A DNA stretch of 64,000 nt from contig NZ_CP034072.1 in NCBI RefSeq assembly GCF_003855255.1, forward strand, positions 1,603,723-1,667,722. The letters are read 5' to 3'. The stretch comes from Mycolicibacterium nivoides. Lineage in GTDB: Bacteria > Actinomycetota > Actinomycetes > Mycobacteriales > Mycobacteriaceae. Positions 42,279 to 52,212 of the stretch are shown one piece after another. The position numbers were made by a program, and so were the translations under genes. The notes beneath the pieces are model-generated. The model searched no databases. It had not been told where the DNA came from and worked only from the letters and a program-made list of their open reading frames with translations. How positions within the stretch are numbered: the stretch's first letter is position 1; the number at the start of each line of letters is the position of its first letter.

Positions 42279-44210
42279 TCAGGGTTGCTTGACCAGGTCG
42301 GCTGTGTCGTCCTCGACCCGGCCGAGTCGCCATTCGCCGTCACCCAGCAGTTCGAGCTCGTGGGTGTGGTGCTGCTCGACGGTCGTGCGGTGGCTGACAC
42401 TGACCAAGATCGTGTTGGGCAGGTCGGTGCGCACACGCTGATAGAGCATGTACTCGAGACCTTCGTCGAGTGCGGAGGTCGACTCGTCGAGGAACACGAC
42501 CTTGGGCTTGACGAGCAGGATGCGGGCGAACGCGATCCGTTGCTGCTCACCGGGAGACAGCACCTTGGCCCAGTCCTGGACCTCGTCGAGTCGGTCGACC
42601 AGATGCGCCAGCGCCACCTCTTCCAGCGTCCGCTTGAGTGTCTCGTCGTCGATGGTGCACTCCTCACCGGGATAGGTGACCACGGCGCGCAGATCTCCGA
42701 GCGGCACGTAGGGGAGCTGGGACAGGAACATCGTCTCGTTCGGGCCGCACGGACGGGTCAGAGTGCCCGAGGTGAACGGCCACAGCTCGGCAAGGCTTCG
42801 CAGCAGGGTGGTCTTGCCGCTGCCGGACTGGCCGGTGATCACCAGTGTGTCGCCAACCTGCAGGTGCAGGTCGAGCGGCTTGATGAGCTGTTTCCCGTCC
42901 GGCGTGCGGACCTCGACATCGGTGAGCTTCACCGTGCCGTCGACGCATGGCAGGGTGGTCACCTCCGGCAATGCCCTGCCCGCGTCGTTGGCAACGACGA
43001 GCCCGTGCAGACGCATGATCGCGGCCCGGTAGCCGGCGAATTGGTCGTAGGCATTGCGGAAGAAGGACAGCCCGTCGAGCAGGCTTCGAAAGGCGCTGGC
43101 AGTCTGGTTCAGCGCGCCGAGGGTGATCTCGCCGCTGTAGAACCGCGGGAATTGCACGATGTAGGGGATGAGCTCCTGGGCTTGGTCGATGGAGTTGTTC
43201 CAGCCCTGGAACTTGATCATCCGGTTGATGTAATTCCGGTAGTTCGACACGACCGGTGCGAACAGCTTCCGTAGGCCGGTTCGCTCGGCGATCTCTCCAC
43301 GGTAGAAGGCCACTGCCTCGGAAGCATCGCGCAGCCGCACCAGCGCATAGCGGAAGGCCGCGTTGTACTTCTCGTTGTTGAAGGCCAGCCGGATGATCGG
43401 CCGGCCGAGCCAGAATGCCACCACTGTGGCGAACAGGACATAGACGATGCCGATCCAGAAGATCGCCCGTGGCAGTTCGATCCCGACGAGGGGCAAGGTG
43501 ACTCCACCGGACAGGTTCCACAGAATCGCTGTGAACGAAATCATCGAGGCCACCGAATAGATGGAGCCGAACAGCAGGGTGTTCGTGGAGCCGGCGCTGG
43601 GACGGTTCGGCAGCGAGTCGATGCCCGCGGTGAAAGTGTCGATGTCGGCCTGGATGCGCTGGTCCGGATTGTCGATGGTGTCGTCGATGAAGCGCGTCCG
43701 GTAGTAGGCCTTGCCGTCCAGCCAGTCACCGGTGAGCCGGCTGGTCAGCCAGGCCCGCCAGCGCAGCATGAATCGTTGGGCCATATAGATGTCGAGCATG
43801 ATCCGGGCGATGTGGATCGCGGCCAGGAACGCGAAGACGCCCAGCGACAGCCAGAAACCGTCTTTACCGGACACCTTCACGGCCTCGTTGCCGCTGGATA
43901 TGCCGCCGGCGATGACCTGGAAGCTGGTCATCATGTCGTTGCCCTGGTAGCTGAAGAGCACCGCCAGTCGCACCCCGGTGATCACCGACAGCAGCATCGC
44001 CCCCAGCCACGCCCACACGATCACACTGTCGCGCCCGGTGAAATACTCGCGGGTGATCCGCCAGAACTGCCTGCCCCAGGTGGTGAACCGGGCGATCAGG
44101 ACCAGGATCACCAAAGTGCAGGCCGCGGTGATCAGCCAGCCTTTGGCGATCCACACCAGCGACGTCACGAGCTCGACGCTCCAATCGAGCGTGGGACTGA
44201 ACATCTCCAT
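42279..44210 (-). CDS. bacA: BacA-type ABC transporter (Rv1819c-like)
   Basis: A 643-residue homodimeric-type transporter with membrane domain 1-410 ([28 protein letters not shown]) and ATPase domain. Walker A GQSGSGKT is at 460-467, with LSPGEQQR and [12 protein letters not shown]. It probably imports hydrophilic molecules such as cobalamin, as the M. tuberculosis BacA does. It is the upstream gene of the tandem pair and is divergent from secA2 (98-bp gap), the same neighbourhood as Rv1819c-Rv1821. No cobalamin riboswitch is visible in the short upstream gap. Confidence 0.9.
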   Translation of the reverse strand: MEMFSPTLDWSVELVTSLVWIAKGWLITAACTLVILVLIARFTTWGRQFWRITREYFTGRDSVIVWAWLGAMLLSVITGVRLAVLFSYQGNDMMTSFQVIAGGISSGNEAVKVSGKDGFWLSLGVFAFLAAIHIARIMLDIYMAQRFMLRWRAWLTSRLTGDWLDGKAYYRTRFIDDTIDNPDQRIQADIDTFTAGIDSLPNRPSAGSTNTLLFGSIYSVASMISFTAILWNLSGGVTLPLVGIELPRAIFWIGIVYVLFATVVAFWLGRPIIRLAFNNEKYNAAFRYALVRLRDASEAVAFYRGEIAERTGLRKLFAPVVSNYRNYINRMIKFQGWNNSIDQAQELIPYIVQFPRFYSGEITLGALNQTASAFRSLLDGLSFFRNAYDQFAGYRAAIMRLHGLVVANDAGRALPEVTTLPCVDGTVKLTDVEVRTPDGKQLIKPLDLHLQVGDTLVITGQSGSGKTTLLRSLAELWPFTSGTLTRPCGPNETMFLSQLPYVPLGDLRAVVTYPGEECTIDDETLKRTLEEVALAHLVDRLDEVQDWAKVLSPGEQQRIAFARILLVKPKVVFLDESTSALDEGLEYMLYQRVRTDLPNTILVSVSHRTTVEQHHTHELELLGDGEWRLGRVEDDTADLVKQP

Positions 44211-44296
44211 GCGGGCAAGGTACCCCGCAATGCTGCGACGGGCGGCGCGGAGCGCTCAGCGGGACCGGTCGCGTTCGCGGCCCACTGACCTCCGCG

Positions 44297-44302
44297 TACC
44301 GT
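44297..44302 (+). promoter_or_regulatory. -10 box of leaderless secA2
   Basis: TACCGT ends 7 nt before GTG 44309, so transcription starts on or next to the start codon of secA2. Confidence 0.6.
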
Positions 44303-44308
44303 GAACAT

Positions 44309-46654
44309 GTGCCGAAGACGTCCAACGCCAAACCGGGCCGCGTGAGCAGCAAGTTCTGGAAGCTACTGGGGGCCAGCACCGAGCGGAATCAGGCCCGGTC
44401 GCTCTCAGAGGTGAAGGGTGCAGCCGAATTCGAGGACAAGGCTGCCGGACTCGACGACGAGCAGCTCACCAAGGCCGCCAAGCTGCTTGAGCTGCAGGAC
44501 CTGGCCGCGTCCGCGGACATGCCGCAGTTCCTGGCGCTGGCGCGCGAAGCCGCCGAACGGACCACCGGTCTGCGTCCTTTTGACGTGCAGCTGCTCGCGG
44601 CGCTGCGCATGCTCGCCGGCGACGTCGTCGAGATGGCCACCGGTGAGGGCAAGACCCTGGCCGGGGCGATCGCGGCGGCCGGTTACGCGATCGGCGGGCG
44701 CCACGTCCACGTCATCACCATCAACGACTACCTGGCGCGACGCGATGCCGAGTGGATGACCCCGCTGCTGGAGGCGCTGGGGCTCACGGTCGGCTGGATC
44801 ACCGCGGATTCCACGGCCGAGCAGCGCCGGGAGGCTTATGAGTGCAACGTCACCTACGCCTCGGTCAACGAGATCGGTTTCGACGTGCTGCGCGATCAGC
44901 TGGTCACCGACGTCGCCGACCTGGTCTCCCCGAATCCCGACGTGGCCCTTATCGACGAGGCCGACTCGGTGCTGGTCGACGAGGCGCTGGTGCCGCTGGT
45001 GCTGGCCGGCACCAGCCACCGGGAGCAGCCGCGCGTCGAGGTCATCCGCATGGTCGGCGACCTCACCGCCGGAACGGATTTCGACACCGACGACGACAAC
45101 CGCAACGTGCACCTCACCGAGGCCGGCGCCCGCAAGCTGGAGGCCCGGCTGGGCAACATCGACCTGTACTCCGAGGAGCACGTCGCCACCACACTGACCG
45201 AGATCAACGTCGCGCTGCACGCGCATGTGCTGCTGCAGCGCGATGTGCACTACATCGTCCGCGACGGTGCGGTCCACCTGATCAACGCGTCCCGCGGGCG
45301 CATCGCCTCGCTGCAGCGCTGGCCGGACGGCCTGCAGGCCGCTGTCGAGGCAAAGGAAGGCATCGAGACCACGGAGACCGGTGAGGTGCTCGACACCATC
45401 ACCGTCCAGGCACTCGTCAACCGCTACCCGACGGTGTGCGGCATGACCGGTACCGCGCTGGCCGCCGGCGAGCAGCTGCGCCAGTTCTACAAGCTCGGCG
45501 TGTCGCCGATCCCGCCGAACAAGCCCAACATCCGCGAGGACGAGACCGACCGGGTGTACCTCACCGAGGCGGCCAAGAACCACGCCATCGTCGAGCACAT
45601 CGCCGAGGTGCACGAGACCGGTCAGCCGGTGCTGGTCGGCACCCACGACGTCGCCGAGTCCGAGGACCTGCACCGCAGGCTGGTCAAGGCGGGCGTGCCC
45701 GCCGTCGTGCTCAACGCCAAGAACGACGCCGAAGAGGCCGCTGTGATTGCCGAGGCGGGCAAGTTGGGCTCGGTGACGGTGTCCACCCAGATGGCCGGCC
45801 GCGGCACCGACATCCGGCTGGGCGGATCCGACGCGGCCGACGATTCGGCCGAGAAGGAGAAGGTGGCCGACCTCGGCGGACTGCACGTCGTCGGCACCGG
45901 CCGCCACCACACCGAGCGGCTCGACAATCAGCTGCGCGGGCGCGCCGGGCGCCAGGGCGACCCCGGCTCGACGGTGTTCTTCTCCAGCTGGGAGGACGAG
46001 GTGGTGGCCTCTCACCTGGACGACACCAAGCTGCCCACCGAGACCGACGAGGACGGCCGGATCACCGCGCCCAAGGCGGCGGGTCTGCTCGACCACGCGC
46101 AGCGCGTCGCCGAGGGCAGGCTGCTCGACGTGCACGCCAACACCTGGCGCTACAACCAGTTGATCGCGCAGCAGCGCGCCATCATCGTGGACCGTCGCGA
46201 AACCCTGCTGCGTACCGACACCGCACGTCAGGAGCTGAAAGACCGCTCACCGGAGCGCTACGCCAAGCTGGCCGAGGACCTCGGCGAGGACAGTGAGGAG
46301 AAGCTGGAGAGGATCTGCCGGCTGATCATGCTGTATCACCTGGACCGGGGCTGGTGTGACCACCTGGCGTTCCTCGCCGACATCCGGGAGAGCATCCACC
46401 TGCGGGCGCTGGGCCGCCAGAACCCGCTCGACGAGTTCCACCGGATGGCCGTCGACGCGTTCGCGTCGCTGGCCGCCGATGCCATCGAGGCTGCGCAGCA
46501 GACCTTCGACACGGCGGACTCGATCGAGGACGAGCCGGGCATCGATCTGTCCAAGCTCGCGCGGCCGACGTCGACGTGGACCTACATGGTCCACGACAAT
46601 CCGCTCAACGACGACACGATGTCGGCGCTGAGTCTGCCGGGCGTATTCCGCTAG
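44309..46654 (+). CDS. secA2: Accessory preprotein translocase ATPase SecA2
   Basis: ATPase of the accessory Sec pathway that exports a small set of proteins, many without classical signal peptides, in mycobacteria. The 781-residue length is shorter than housekeeping SecA. Walker A ATGEGKT is at 110-116 with catalytic Lys115, Walker B is [15 protein letters not shown], and [10 protein letters not shown] is present in the second motor domain. It lacks the C-terminal zinc tail of SecA1. The GTG start at 44309 is leaderless. The downstream pgsA2 promoter overlaps its stop codon. Confidence 0.96.
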   Translation: MPKTSNAKPGRVSSKFWKLLGASTERNQARSLSEVKGAAEFEDKAAGLDDEQLTKAAKLLELQDLAASADMPQFLALAREAAERTTGLRPFDVQLLAALRMLAGDVVEMATGEGKTLAGAIAAAGYAIGGRHVHVITINDYLARRDAEWMTPLLEALGLTVGWITADSTAEQRREAYECNVTYASVNEIGFDVLRDQLVTDVADLVSPNPDVALIDEADSVLVDEALVPLVLAGTSHREQPRVEVIRMVGDLTAGTDFDTDDDNRNVHLTEAGARKLEARLGNIDLYSEEHVATTLTEINVALHAHVLLQRDVHYIVRDGAVHLINASRGRIASLQRWPDGLQAAVEAKEGIETTETGEVLDTITVQALVNRYPTVCGMTGTALAAGEQLRQFYKLGVSPIPPNKPNIREDETDRVYLTEAAKNHAIVEHIAEVHETGQPVLVGTHDVAESEDLHRRLVKAGVPAVVLNAKNDAEEAAVIAEAGKLGSVTVSTQMAGRGTDIRLGGSDAADDSAEKEKVADLGGLHVVGTGRHHTERLDNQLRGRAGRQGDPGSTVFFSSWEDEVVASHLDDTKLPTETDEDGRITAPKAAGLLDHAQRVAEGRLLDVHANTWRYNQLIAQQRAIIVDRRETLLRTDTARQELKDRSPERYAKLAEDLGEDSEEKLERICRLIMLYHLDRGWCDHLAFLADIRESIHLRALGRQNPLDEFHRMAVDAFASLAADAIEAAQQTFDTADSIEDEPGIDLSKLARPTSTWTYMVHDNPLNDDTMSALSLPGVFR

Positions 46655-46657
46655 GTT
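46652..46657 (+). promoter_or_regulatory. -10 box of leaderless pgsA2, overlapping secA2 stop
   Basis: TAGGTT begins with the TAG stop codon of secA2 and ends 7 nt before the pgsA2 ATG at 46664. This gives pgsA2 and the following operon a promoter of their own. Confidence 0.65.
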
Positions 46658-46663
46658 TTAGGC

Positions 46664-47293
46664 ATGGAACACGCGCCTGCTCCTGAGGGCAGGAGCGCGA
46701 CGAGTCGGGCCGCTTCACCGGGGCCGGACCGGGTGCTGACCGTGCCCAATGCGCTCAGTGTGCTGCGGCTGGTGCTGGTGCCGGTGTTCCTGTGGCTGCT
46801 GTTCGGTGCGCATGCCAACGGGTGGGCCGTCGCGGTCCTCATGTTCAGCGGCTTCTCCGACTGGGCCGACGGCAAGATCGCGCGCCTGGTCGCCAACCAG
46901 TCCTCGCGGCTCGGCGAACTGCTCGACCCCCTCGTCGACCGCATCTACATGGTCACCGTCCCGGTCGCGCTGGCGTTGTACGGCGTGGTGCCGTGGTGGC
47001 TGGTGTTGACCCTGCTGGGGCGTGATGTGCTGCTGGCGGCGACGCTGCCGCTGTTGCGCAGCCGGGGACTGACCGCTCTGCCGGTGACGTATCTGGGCAA
47101 GGCCGCCACTTTCGCGCTGATGTCGGGATTCCCGTGGGTGCTGCTCGGCCAGTGGGACGCGACGTGGAGCCGGGTGGCACTGGCCTGCGGCTGGGCCTTC
47201 CTGCTGTGGGGCGTGGCGCTGTATCTGTGGTCGGCGGTGCTGTATCTGATACAGGTGACGATGGTGGTGCGACAACTCCCCGCCCGGTCATGA
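46664..47293 (+). CDS. pgsA2: CDP-alcohol phosphatidyltransferase
   Basis: A 209-residue membrane enzyme that joins an alcohol headgroup to CDP-diacylglycerol. The full signature D66-x2-D69-G-x2-A-R74-x9-G84-x3-D88-x3-D92 is present (DWADGKIAR, GELLDPLVD). Several membrane helices follow. M. tuberculosis PgsA2 (Rv1822) has the same place after secA2; its exact product (phosphatidylglycerol phosphate or cardiolipin) is not settled by sequence. The N-terminal 22 residues are polar. It is first in an operon with the DUF881/DUF1290 genes; its stop overlaps the next ATG. Confidence 0.92.
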   Translation: MEHAPAPEGRSATSRAASPGPDRVLTVPNALSVLRLVLVPVFLWLLFGAHANGWAVAVLMFSGFSDWADGKIARLVANQSSRLGELLDPLVDRIYMVTVPVALALYGVVPWWLVLTLLGRDVLLAATLPLLRSRGLTALPVTYLGKAATFALMSGFPWVLLGQWDATWSRVALACGWAFLLWGVALYLWSAVLYLIQVTMVVRQLPARS

Positions 47294-48189
47294 GCACCCT
47301 GGGCGGCTACGAGTCAGGGGCCGGGCTCAACGACCATGAGGCCCACGCCCCCAAGCGCATTCCGCTGCCCTCGCTCCTGCGGTCGTTGCTGACGGACCAT
47401 CTCGATCCCGGTTATGCCGCGGCAGCCGCAGCTCGTGAAGCCGGTGACCGCCCGCGCCGGCGGTTCGGCGATTTCGCGTGGATGCTGGTGGGCGCGGGCG
47501 CGATCGCCACGGTGTTCGCCGTGGCTGCCGGTCAGGCCCAGACCGCTGCCCCGGCCGCCCGGGAAGCCCAGCACACGCTGGCAGGCCGGGTGCGGGCGGC
47601 TCAGATCGGTGCTGACAAGGCCAGTTCCGAGCGCGACGCACTCGTGGATCAGGTGGACGCCGAGCGCCGCAGCAGACTCGGCATGGACGAGAACGGCCAG
47701 CGTCTGCTCGGCAGCCTGGACACGGCCAACATCGAAGCCGCGGCCATTCCGATGATCGGTCCCGGGCTGACCGTCACGGTCACCGACCCCGGTCTGTCCA
47801 AAGATCTGAGCGACGTGTCCAAACAACGCGTTGCCGGTGGTCAGCAGATCATCCTCGACCGGGATCTGCAGCTGGTGGTGAACTCGCTGTGGGCCAGTGG
47901 GGCAGAGGCGGTTTCGGTGGGCGGCGTGCGGGTCGGTGCCGGTGTCACGATCCGCCAGGCGGGCGGAGGGATTCTGGTCGACAACCAGCCGATCACGAGT
48001 CCGTATGTCATTGTGGCCATCGGACCGCCGAAGGGGATGGCCGATACTTTCGATCGCACTCCGGGTCTGCAGCGGCTGCGGCTGCTGGAGACCTCCTACG
48101 GGGTCGGAGTGAACGTGAGTGCGGGCGACGGGCTGACCGTGCCCGCGGTATCGGTACGAGATGTCAACTTCGCCAAACAGATTGGATAG
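47290..48189 (+). CDS. DUF881 membrane-anchored protein (Rv1823-like)
   Basis: A 299-residue protein with a cytoplasmic N-terminus of about 60 residues, one membrane helix (WMLVGAGAIATVFAVAAG, about 64-81), a coiled-coil segment, and the DUF881 domain (GPGLTVTVTDPG, then GAEAVSVGGVRVGAGVTIR). DUF881 proteins occur in pairs around DUF1290, near cell-division or glycine-cleavage genes in actinobacteria and firmicutes. They probably form an envelope complex; function is unknown. ATGA overlap with pgsA2. A second DUF881 gene follows at 48552. Confidence 0.9.
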   Translation: MSTLGGYESGAGLNDHEAHAPKRIPLPSLLRSLLTDHLDPGYAAAAAAREAGDRPRRRFGDFAWMLVGAGAIATVFAVAAGQAQTAAPAAREAQHTLAGRVRAAQIGADKASSERDALVDQVDAERRSRLGMDENGQRLLGSLDTANIEAAAIPMIGPGLTVTVTDPGLSKDLSDVSKQRVAGGQQIILDRDLQLVVNSLWASGAEAVSVGGVRVGAGVTIRQAGGGILVDNQPITSPYVIVAIGPPKGMADTFDRTPGLQRLRLLETSYGVGVNVSAGDGLTVPAVSVRDVNFAKQIG

Positions 48190-48217
48190 GCCTGACGTGC
48201 ACAGGATTGACCGTTAG

Positions 48218-48550
48218 ATGATCGGGATCGTCGCACTGGTCGTCGGGATCGTGCTCGGGTTGGTATTCCACCCGAGCGTTCCCGAGTTCGTCGAGCCGTA
48301 TCTTCCGATCGCCGTGGTGGCCGCACTCGATGCGGTCTTCGGCGGGTTGAGGGCCTATCTGGAGCGGATATTCGACGCCAAGGTGTTCGTGGTGTCGTTC
48401 GTGTTCAACGTGCTGGTCGCCGCGTTGATCGTCTACGTCGGCGATCAATTGGGCGTCGGTACCCAATTGTCGACGGCGATCATCGTGGTCCTCGGCATCC
48501 GGATCTTCGGCAACGCCGCAGCGCTGCGGCGCAGGTTGTTCGGCGCCTGA
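48218..48550 (+). CDS. DUF1290 small basic membrane protein (Rv1824-like)
   Basis: A 110-residue protein with three membrane helices (IVALVVGIVLGLVF at the N-terminus, VSFVFNVLVAALIVYVG in the middle, TAIIVVLGIRIFG near the end). This is the small basic protein family found between two DUF881 genes. Molecular function is unknown. It sits 28 bp after the first DUF881 gene and 1 bp before the second. Confidence 0.9.
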   Translation: MIGIVALVVGIVLGLVFHPSVPEFVEPYLPIAVVAALDAVFGGLRAYLERIFDAKVFVVSFVFNVLVAALIVYVGDQLGVGTQLSTAIIVVLGIRIFGNAAALRRRLFGA

Positions 48551-48551
48551 C

Positions 48552-49484
48552 ATGAGCGAACCCGAATCTCCGCCCCCGCCCGAACCGGACAAGCCGGTCG
48601 GCACCCCCGAGCCGGACCAGCCCGAAGCGCAGCCTGATGCCCAGCCCGCGGCGCAGGCCGAACAAGCGCCGCCGGAAGCGCAGCCGGAACATCACGCCGA
48701 GCACCATGCCGAGCACCACGGCCGCCATGAGATGCCCGCGGATGTCTCGCCACGCCGGTTCCGGAATCTTCGCATCGCGCGCCGCAGCCGTTCGCAGCTG
48801 ATGTTCGGCGCCCTCGGGGTGTTGCTGTGCATTCTGCTGGGCATGGCGATCGTCACACAGGTTCGCCAGAACGAGTCCGGAGATTCGCTGGAGACTGCCC
48901 GGCCGGCGGATCTGCTGGTGCTGCTGGATTCTCTGCAGCAACGTGAGGGCTCGCTCAACACCGAGGTGGCCGATCTGCAGCGGACCCTGCAGCAGTTACA
49001 GGCCTCCGGCAGCAGCGATCAGGCCGCGATCGAGAACGCGCAGTCCCGGCTGGAGGCGCTGTCGATCCAGATCGGCACCGTGGCTGCGACGGGTCCCGGA
49101 GTGACGCTCACCATAGAAGACAACGCGCCCGGGGTGCCTGCCGAGACGATGCTCGATGTGATCAACGAGCTGCGTGCCGCCGGGGCCGAGGCCATCGAGA
49201 TCCGCGGTGGCGATCAGCAATCCGCGGTGCGGGTGGGCCTGGACACCTGGATCATCGGTGCGCCCGGGGCGCTCACCGCCGACGACGTGACCCTGCGGCC
49301 GCCGTATTCTGTTCTGGCGATAGGGGATCCGCCGACGCTGGCGGCCGCGATGAACATTCCCGGCGGGGCAATGGACAGCGTCAAGCGCGTAGGCGGCACG
49401 ATGGTGGTACAACAAGCCGAGCGTGTCGACGTCACCGCCTTGCGGCAACCGAAACCGCGCCAATACGCTCAGCCCGTCAAGTGA
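48552..49484 (+). CDS. DUF881 membrane-anchored protein (Rv1825-like)
   Basis: A 310-residue protein. The N-terminal 70 residues are very rich in Pro, Glu, Gln and His ([17 protein letters not shown], then [11 protein letters not shown]). A membrane helix [19 protein letters not shown] lies near residues 79-97, followed by a coiled coil ([16 protein letters not shown]) and the DUF881 domain ([24 protein letters not shown]). It probably forms a complex with the DUF881 protein upstream. The His-rich stretch could bind metal, which is only inference. It begins 1 bp after the DUF1290 gene. Confidence 0.9.
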   Translation: MSEPESPPPPEPDKPVGTPEPDQPEAQPDAQPAAQAEQAPPEAQPEHHAEHHAEHHGRHEMPADVSPRRFRNLRIARRSRSQLMFGALGVLLCILLGMAIVTQVRQNESGDSLETARPADLLVLLDSLQQREGSLNTEVADLQRTLQQLQASGSSDQAAIENAQSRLEALSIQIGTVAATGPGVTLTIEDNAPGVPAETMLDVINELRAAGAEAIEIRGGDQQSAVRVGLDTWIIGAPGALTADDVTLRPPYSVLAIGDPPTLAAAMNIPGGAMDSVKRVGGTMVVQQAERVDVTALRQPKPRQYAQPVK

Positions 49485-49521
49485 GTCCAGCAACCCATCG
49501 CCCGACAACCAAAGGAGCGCC

Positions 49522-49917
49522 GTGAGCGAGATCCCAGCCGACCTGTACTACACCTCGGAGCACGAGTGGGTACTGCGTACCGGTGACGACACGGTGCGCG
49601 TCGGCATCACCGATTACGCGCAGTCCGCCCTGGGCGATGTGGTGTTCGTGCAGCTGCCCGACGTCGGTGCCCAGCTGGCCGCGGGCGATGCGTTCGGCGA
49701 GGTCGAGTCGACCAAGTCGGTGTCGGACCTGTACGCCCCCGTCGCGGCGAAAGTCGTTGCGGTCAACGGTGATCTGGACGGCAGCCCGCAGCTGGTCAAC
49801 TCCGACCCCTACGGCGAAGGCTGGCTCGTCGATCTGCGGCTCGAGGAGGGCACGCTCGAGGACGCCCTCGCCGGTTTGCTCGACGCGGACGGCTACCGCG
49901 CCGCCGTGACCGAGTAA
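49522..49917 (+). CDS. gcvH: Glycine cleavage system H protein
   Basis: The lipoyl-carrying shuttle protein of glycine cleavage, 131 residues. The lipoylated lysine is Lys65 in [15 protein letters not shown]. The N-terminal YYTSEHEWV and C-terminal [13 protein letters not shown] are family hallmarks. The GTG start at 49522 has AAAGGAG 6 nt upstream. It works with GcvP (encoded at 53202), GcvT and lipoamide dehydrogenase; the last two are not in the window. Confidence 0.97.
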   Translation: MSEIPADLYYTSEHEWVLRTGDDTVRVGITDYAQSALGDVVFVQLPDVGAQLAAGDAFGEVESTKSVSDLYAPVAAKVVAVNGDLDGSPQLVNSDPYGEGWLVDLRLEEGTLEDALAGLLDADGYRAAVTE

Positions 49918-50106
49918 GTAATTGTTAGGGTTTCCACGGCCGGTCGCCAAGACCGGTTGGGCCGTGCCCGGCGCGCAGATATCTTCCCCATCGGATCCGG
50001 CGGTGGTGGACCCAACGATGCCTGATGCGCGGTACGGTCGACATGAGACCGACGATGGGCTGGGGCCACGCCGGGCAACGCCACAGCAGCCAGTGAGGAG
50101 CAGCGG

Positions 50107-50586
50107 GTGACGGACAAGGACAGCAATTTGGGGGCCGACCAGTCGGAGGACGTGACGGTGGAAACCACATCGGTTTTCCGCGCGGACTTCTTGAACGAAC
50201 TGGATGCGCCCGCAGCGGCCGGTACCGAAGGCGCCGTATCCGGTGTCGAGGGCCTGCCCGCGGGTTCGGCATTGCTCGTCGTCAAGCGCGGACCGAACGC
50301 CGGGTCGCGTTTTCTGCTCGATCAGCCGACCACGTCGGCGGGGCGCCACCCGGACAGCGATATTTTTCTCGATGACGTGACGGTGAGCCGGCGACACGCC
50401 GAGTTCCGGTTGGAGAGCGGCGAGTTCCAGGTTGTCGACGTCGGCAGCCTCAACGGAACGTATGTCAACCGCGAGCCGGTCGATTCGGCCGTTCTCGCCA
50501 ACGGCGACGAGGTGCAGATCGGGAAGTTCCGGCTGGTGTTCCTCACCGGTCCCCGGTCTGACGACGACAGCGGCTCCGCCAGCTAG
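50107..50586 (+). CDS. garA: FHA-domain metabolic regulator GarA
   Basis: A 159-residue forkhead-associated protein that switches 2-oxoglutarate metabolism in mycobacteria by binding and inhibiting 2-oxoglutarate dehydrogenase and glutamate dehydrogenase and activating glutamate synthase. The ETTS motif (19-22) is the target of PknG and PknB; phosphorylation makes the FHA domain (55-145, with SAGRHPDSDIFLDDVTVSRRH) bind its own tail and shuts it off. The GTG start has GAGGAG upstream. A -10 box TACGGT (50033-50038) may give it a promoter separate from gcvH. Confidence 0.97.
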   Translation: MTDKDSNLGADQSEDVTVETTSVFRADFLNELDAPAAAGTEGAVSGVEGLPAGSALLVVKRGPNAGSRFLLDQPTTSAGRHPDSDIFLDDVTVSRRHAEFRLESGEFQVVDVGSLNGTYVNREPVDSAVLANGDEVQIGKFRLVFLTGPRSDDDSGSAS

Positions 50587-50589
50587 CCG

Positions 50590-51339
50590 ATGACTGCCCC
50601 CGACAGACCTGCACTGGCCGGGATGTCGATCGGCGCAGTGCTGGACCTGCTGCGGGGCGACTTTCCGGACATCAGCATCTCCAAGATCCGATTCCTTGAG
50701 GCAGAGGGACTGGTCACGCCGCAGCGCACCGCGTCGGGGTACCGGCGGTTCACGGCGTACGACTGTGCGCGGTTGAGGTTCATCCTGACCGCCCAGCGTG
50801 ACCAGTACCTGCCCTTGAAGGTGATCAAGGCCCAGCTGGACGCTCAACCCGACGGTGAGTTGCCCCAGGTGGGATCCGCCTACGGCGTGCCGCGTCTGGT
50901 GCCGGTATCCGAGGGCGGGGACGGCTCGGCGGACGGCGCTGCCGGTGTTTCAGCGGTGGCGCCGCCCCAGGTCCGGCTGTCCCGTGAAGATCTGTTGGCC
51001 CGGTCGGGCATCGACGACGAGATGCTGGGGGCGCTGGTGCGCAACGGCATCATCACCGCCGGGCCGGCCGGGCTTTTCGATGAACATTCCGTGGTGATCG
51101 CGCAGTGCGCGCGCGCCCTCGGTGACTACGGTGTCGAGCCCCGACACCTGCGGGCGTTCCGCTCCGCGGCGGACCGGCAATCTGACCTGATCGCCCAGAT
51201 CGCGGGCCCGGTGGGCAAGGCGGGCAAGGCCGGAGCCCGCGACCGCGCCGACGATCTGGCGCGTGAGGTGGCCGCCCTGGCGATCACCTTGCACACGTCG
51301 CTCATCAAGTCCGCCGTACGCGACGTTCTGGATCGCTGA
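50590..51339 (+). CDS. ftsR: MerR-family regulator, FtsR/Rv1828-like
   Basis: A 249-residue MerR regulator. The winged helix (10-80) has [20 protein letters not shown] and [16 protein letters not shown]. The C-terminal half is a long effector or dimer domain without the Cys residues of metal sensors. The Corynebacterium homologue FtsR activates ftsZ, as I recall. The gene starts 3 bp after garA, so it is co-transcribed with it. Confidence 0.85.
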   Translation: MTAPDRPALAGMSIGAVLDLLRGDFPDISISKIRFLEAEGLVTPQRTASGYRRFTAYDCARLRFILTAQRDQYLPLKVIKAQLDAQPDGELPQVGSAYGVPRLVPVSEGGDGSADGAAGVSAVAPPQVRLSREDLLARSGIDDEMLGALVRNGIITAGPAGLFDEHSVVIAQCARALGDYGVEPRHLRAFRSAADRQSDLIAQIAGPVGKAGKAGARDRADDLAREVAALAITLHTSLIKSAVRDVLDR

Positions 51340-51343
51340 GGAC

Positions 51344-51349
51344 TAGACT
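51344..51349 (+). promoter_or_regulatory. Probable -10 box for the DUF151 gene
   Basis: TAGACT, 5 bp after the MerR stop, matches TANNNT. It would start transcription near 51357, about 105 nt ahead of the ATG at 51463. Confidence 0.45.
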
Positions 51350-51462
51350 CGTTTTGACGGCCAGTTCGTCTACGTCGGGACCCCTGGCAATGTGGTGATG
51401 GCGGACGGTGCGACGGACGAAGATTCGACGAAACGGCACGGCGGTGCGGAGGGCAGGCACAG

Positions 51463-51957
51463 ATGGCTGAGGTTCGCGTGGTCGGCATTCGGGTGGAACA
51501 GCCGCAGAACCAGCCCGTGTTGCTTTTGCGGGAATCCAACGGCGATCGCTACCTACCGATCTGGATCGGGCAGTCGGAGGCTGCCGCGATCGCGCTGGAA
51601 CAGCAGGGCGTCGAACCCGCCCGGCCGCTCACCCACGACTTGATCCGAGATGTCATTACCGCCCTTGGGCATTCGCTCAAAGAGGTGCGGATCGTCGACC
51701 TGCAGGAAGGCACTTTCTACGCCGACCTGATCTTCGACCGTGACATCAAGGTGTCGGCCAGGCCTTCGGATTCGGTGGCGATCGCCCTGCGTGTCGGCGT
51801 CCCGATCTACGTGGAGGAGGCGGTGCTGGCCGAAGCCGGCCTGCTGATTCCCGACGAGAACGACGAAGAGGCCGCCGGCACCGTCCGCGAGGACGAGGTC
51901 GAGAAGTTCAAGGAATTCCTGGACAGCGTTTCACCGGACGACTTCAAGGCCACATGA
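51463..51957 (+). CDS. DUF151/bifunctional nuclease family protein (Rv1829-like)
   Basis: A 164-residue protein of the DUF151 family, some members of which cleave DNA and RNA. Typical elements are LLRESNGDRYLPIWIGQSEAAAI (about 22-44), ALEQQGVEPARPLTHDL, and DLIFDRDIKVSARPSDSVAIAL (84-105). The C-terminal tail is acidic (NDEEAAGTVREDEVEKF). Role in mycobacteria is unknown. It lies between two MerR genes and is kept there in M. tuberculosis. Confidence 0.9.
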   Translation: MAEVRVVGIRVEQPQNQPVLLLRESNGDRYLPIWIGQSEAAAIALEQQGVEPARPLTHDLIRDVITALGHSLKEVRIVDLQEGTFYADLIFDRDIKVSARPSDSVAIALRVGVPIYVEEAVLAEAGLLIPDENDEEAAGTVREDEVEKFKEFLDSVSPDDFKAT

Positions 51958-52212
51958 CCGCCGCCCGCGCCGCTGCGCCGTCGCAGATCACGGATACGTC
52001 TCAAGTGCGCATACCGGTGTCAACACGCGGCGCGGGAGCCAATCGGGCAGGAATTCGGGCGCCATACTTTCTCTACAGCGGGCAATCAGGGCTCGGCGGG
52101 AAGCGTATGCTCGACACATTCGAGCTCGCAGCAAACCGCCGCGGCACAGGTGGCCGCGGTACATGACGTAGCAGTACGACGCGGGCGAGTTCGAACGGCG
52201 AGAGGATTCACA
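51958..52212. other. Leader region of the second MerR gene
   Basis: 255 bp without a convincing gene. TANNNT boxes TACTTT (52066-52071) and TATGCT (52106-52111) and a small inverted repeat CTCGA-5 nt-TCGAG around 52110-52125 may form the promoter and an operator of the MerR gene at 52213. Confidence 0.4.

Noticed and set aside
44211..44308. Cobalamin riboswitch ahead of the bacA pair
   Set aside because: The 98-bp gap is too short and has no B12-box-like sequence.
44405..46135. 576-codon open frame antisense to secA2
   Set aside because: secA2 is clearly the real gene with all ATPase motifs; the antisense frame is a codon-bias shadow.
51954..52166. 70-codon ORF overlapping the DUF151 stop (ATGA)
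   Set aside because: The overlap is tempting, but the peptide is Ala/Arg/Gly-rich without motif and covers the probable promoter region of the next MerR gene.
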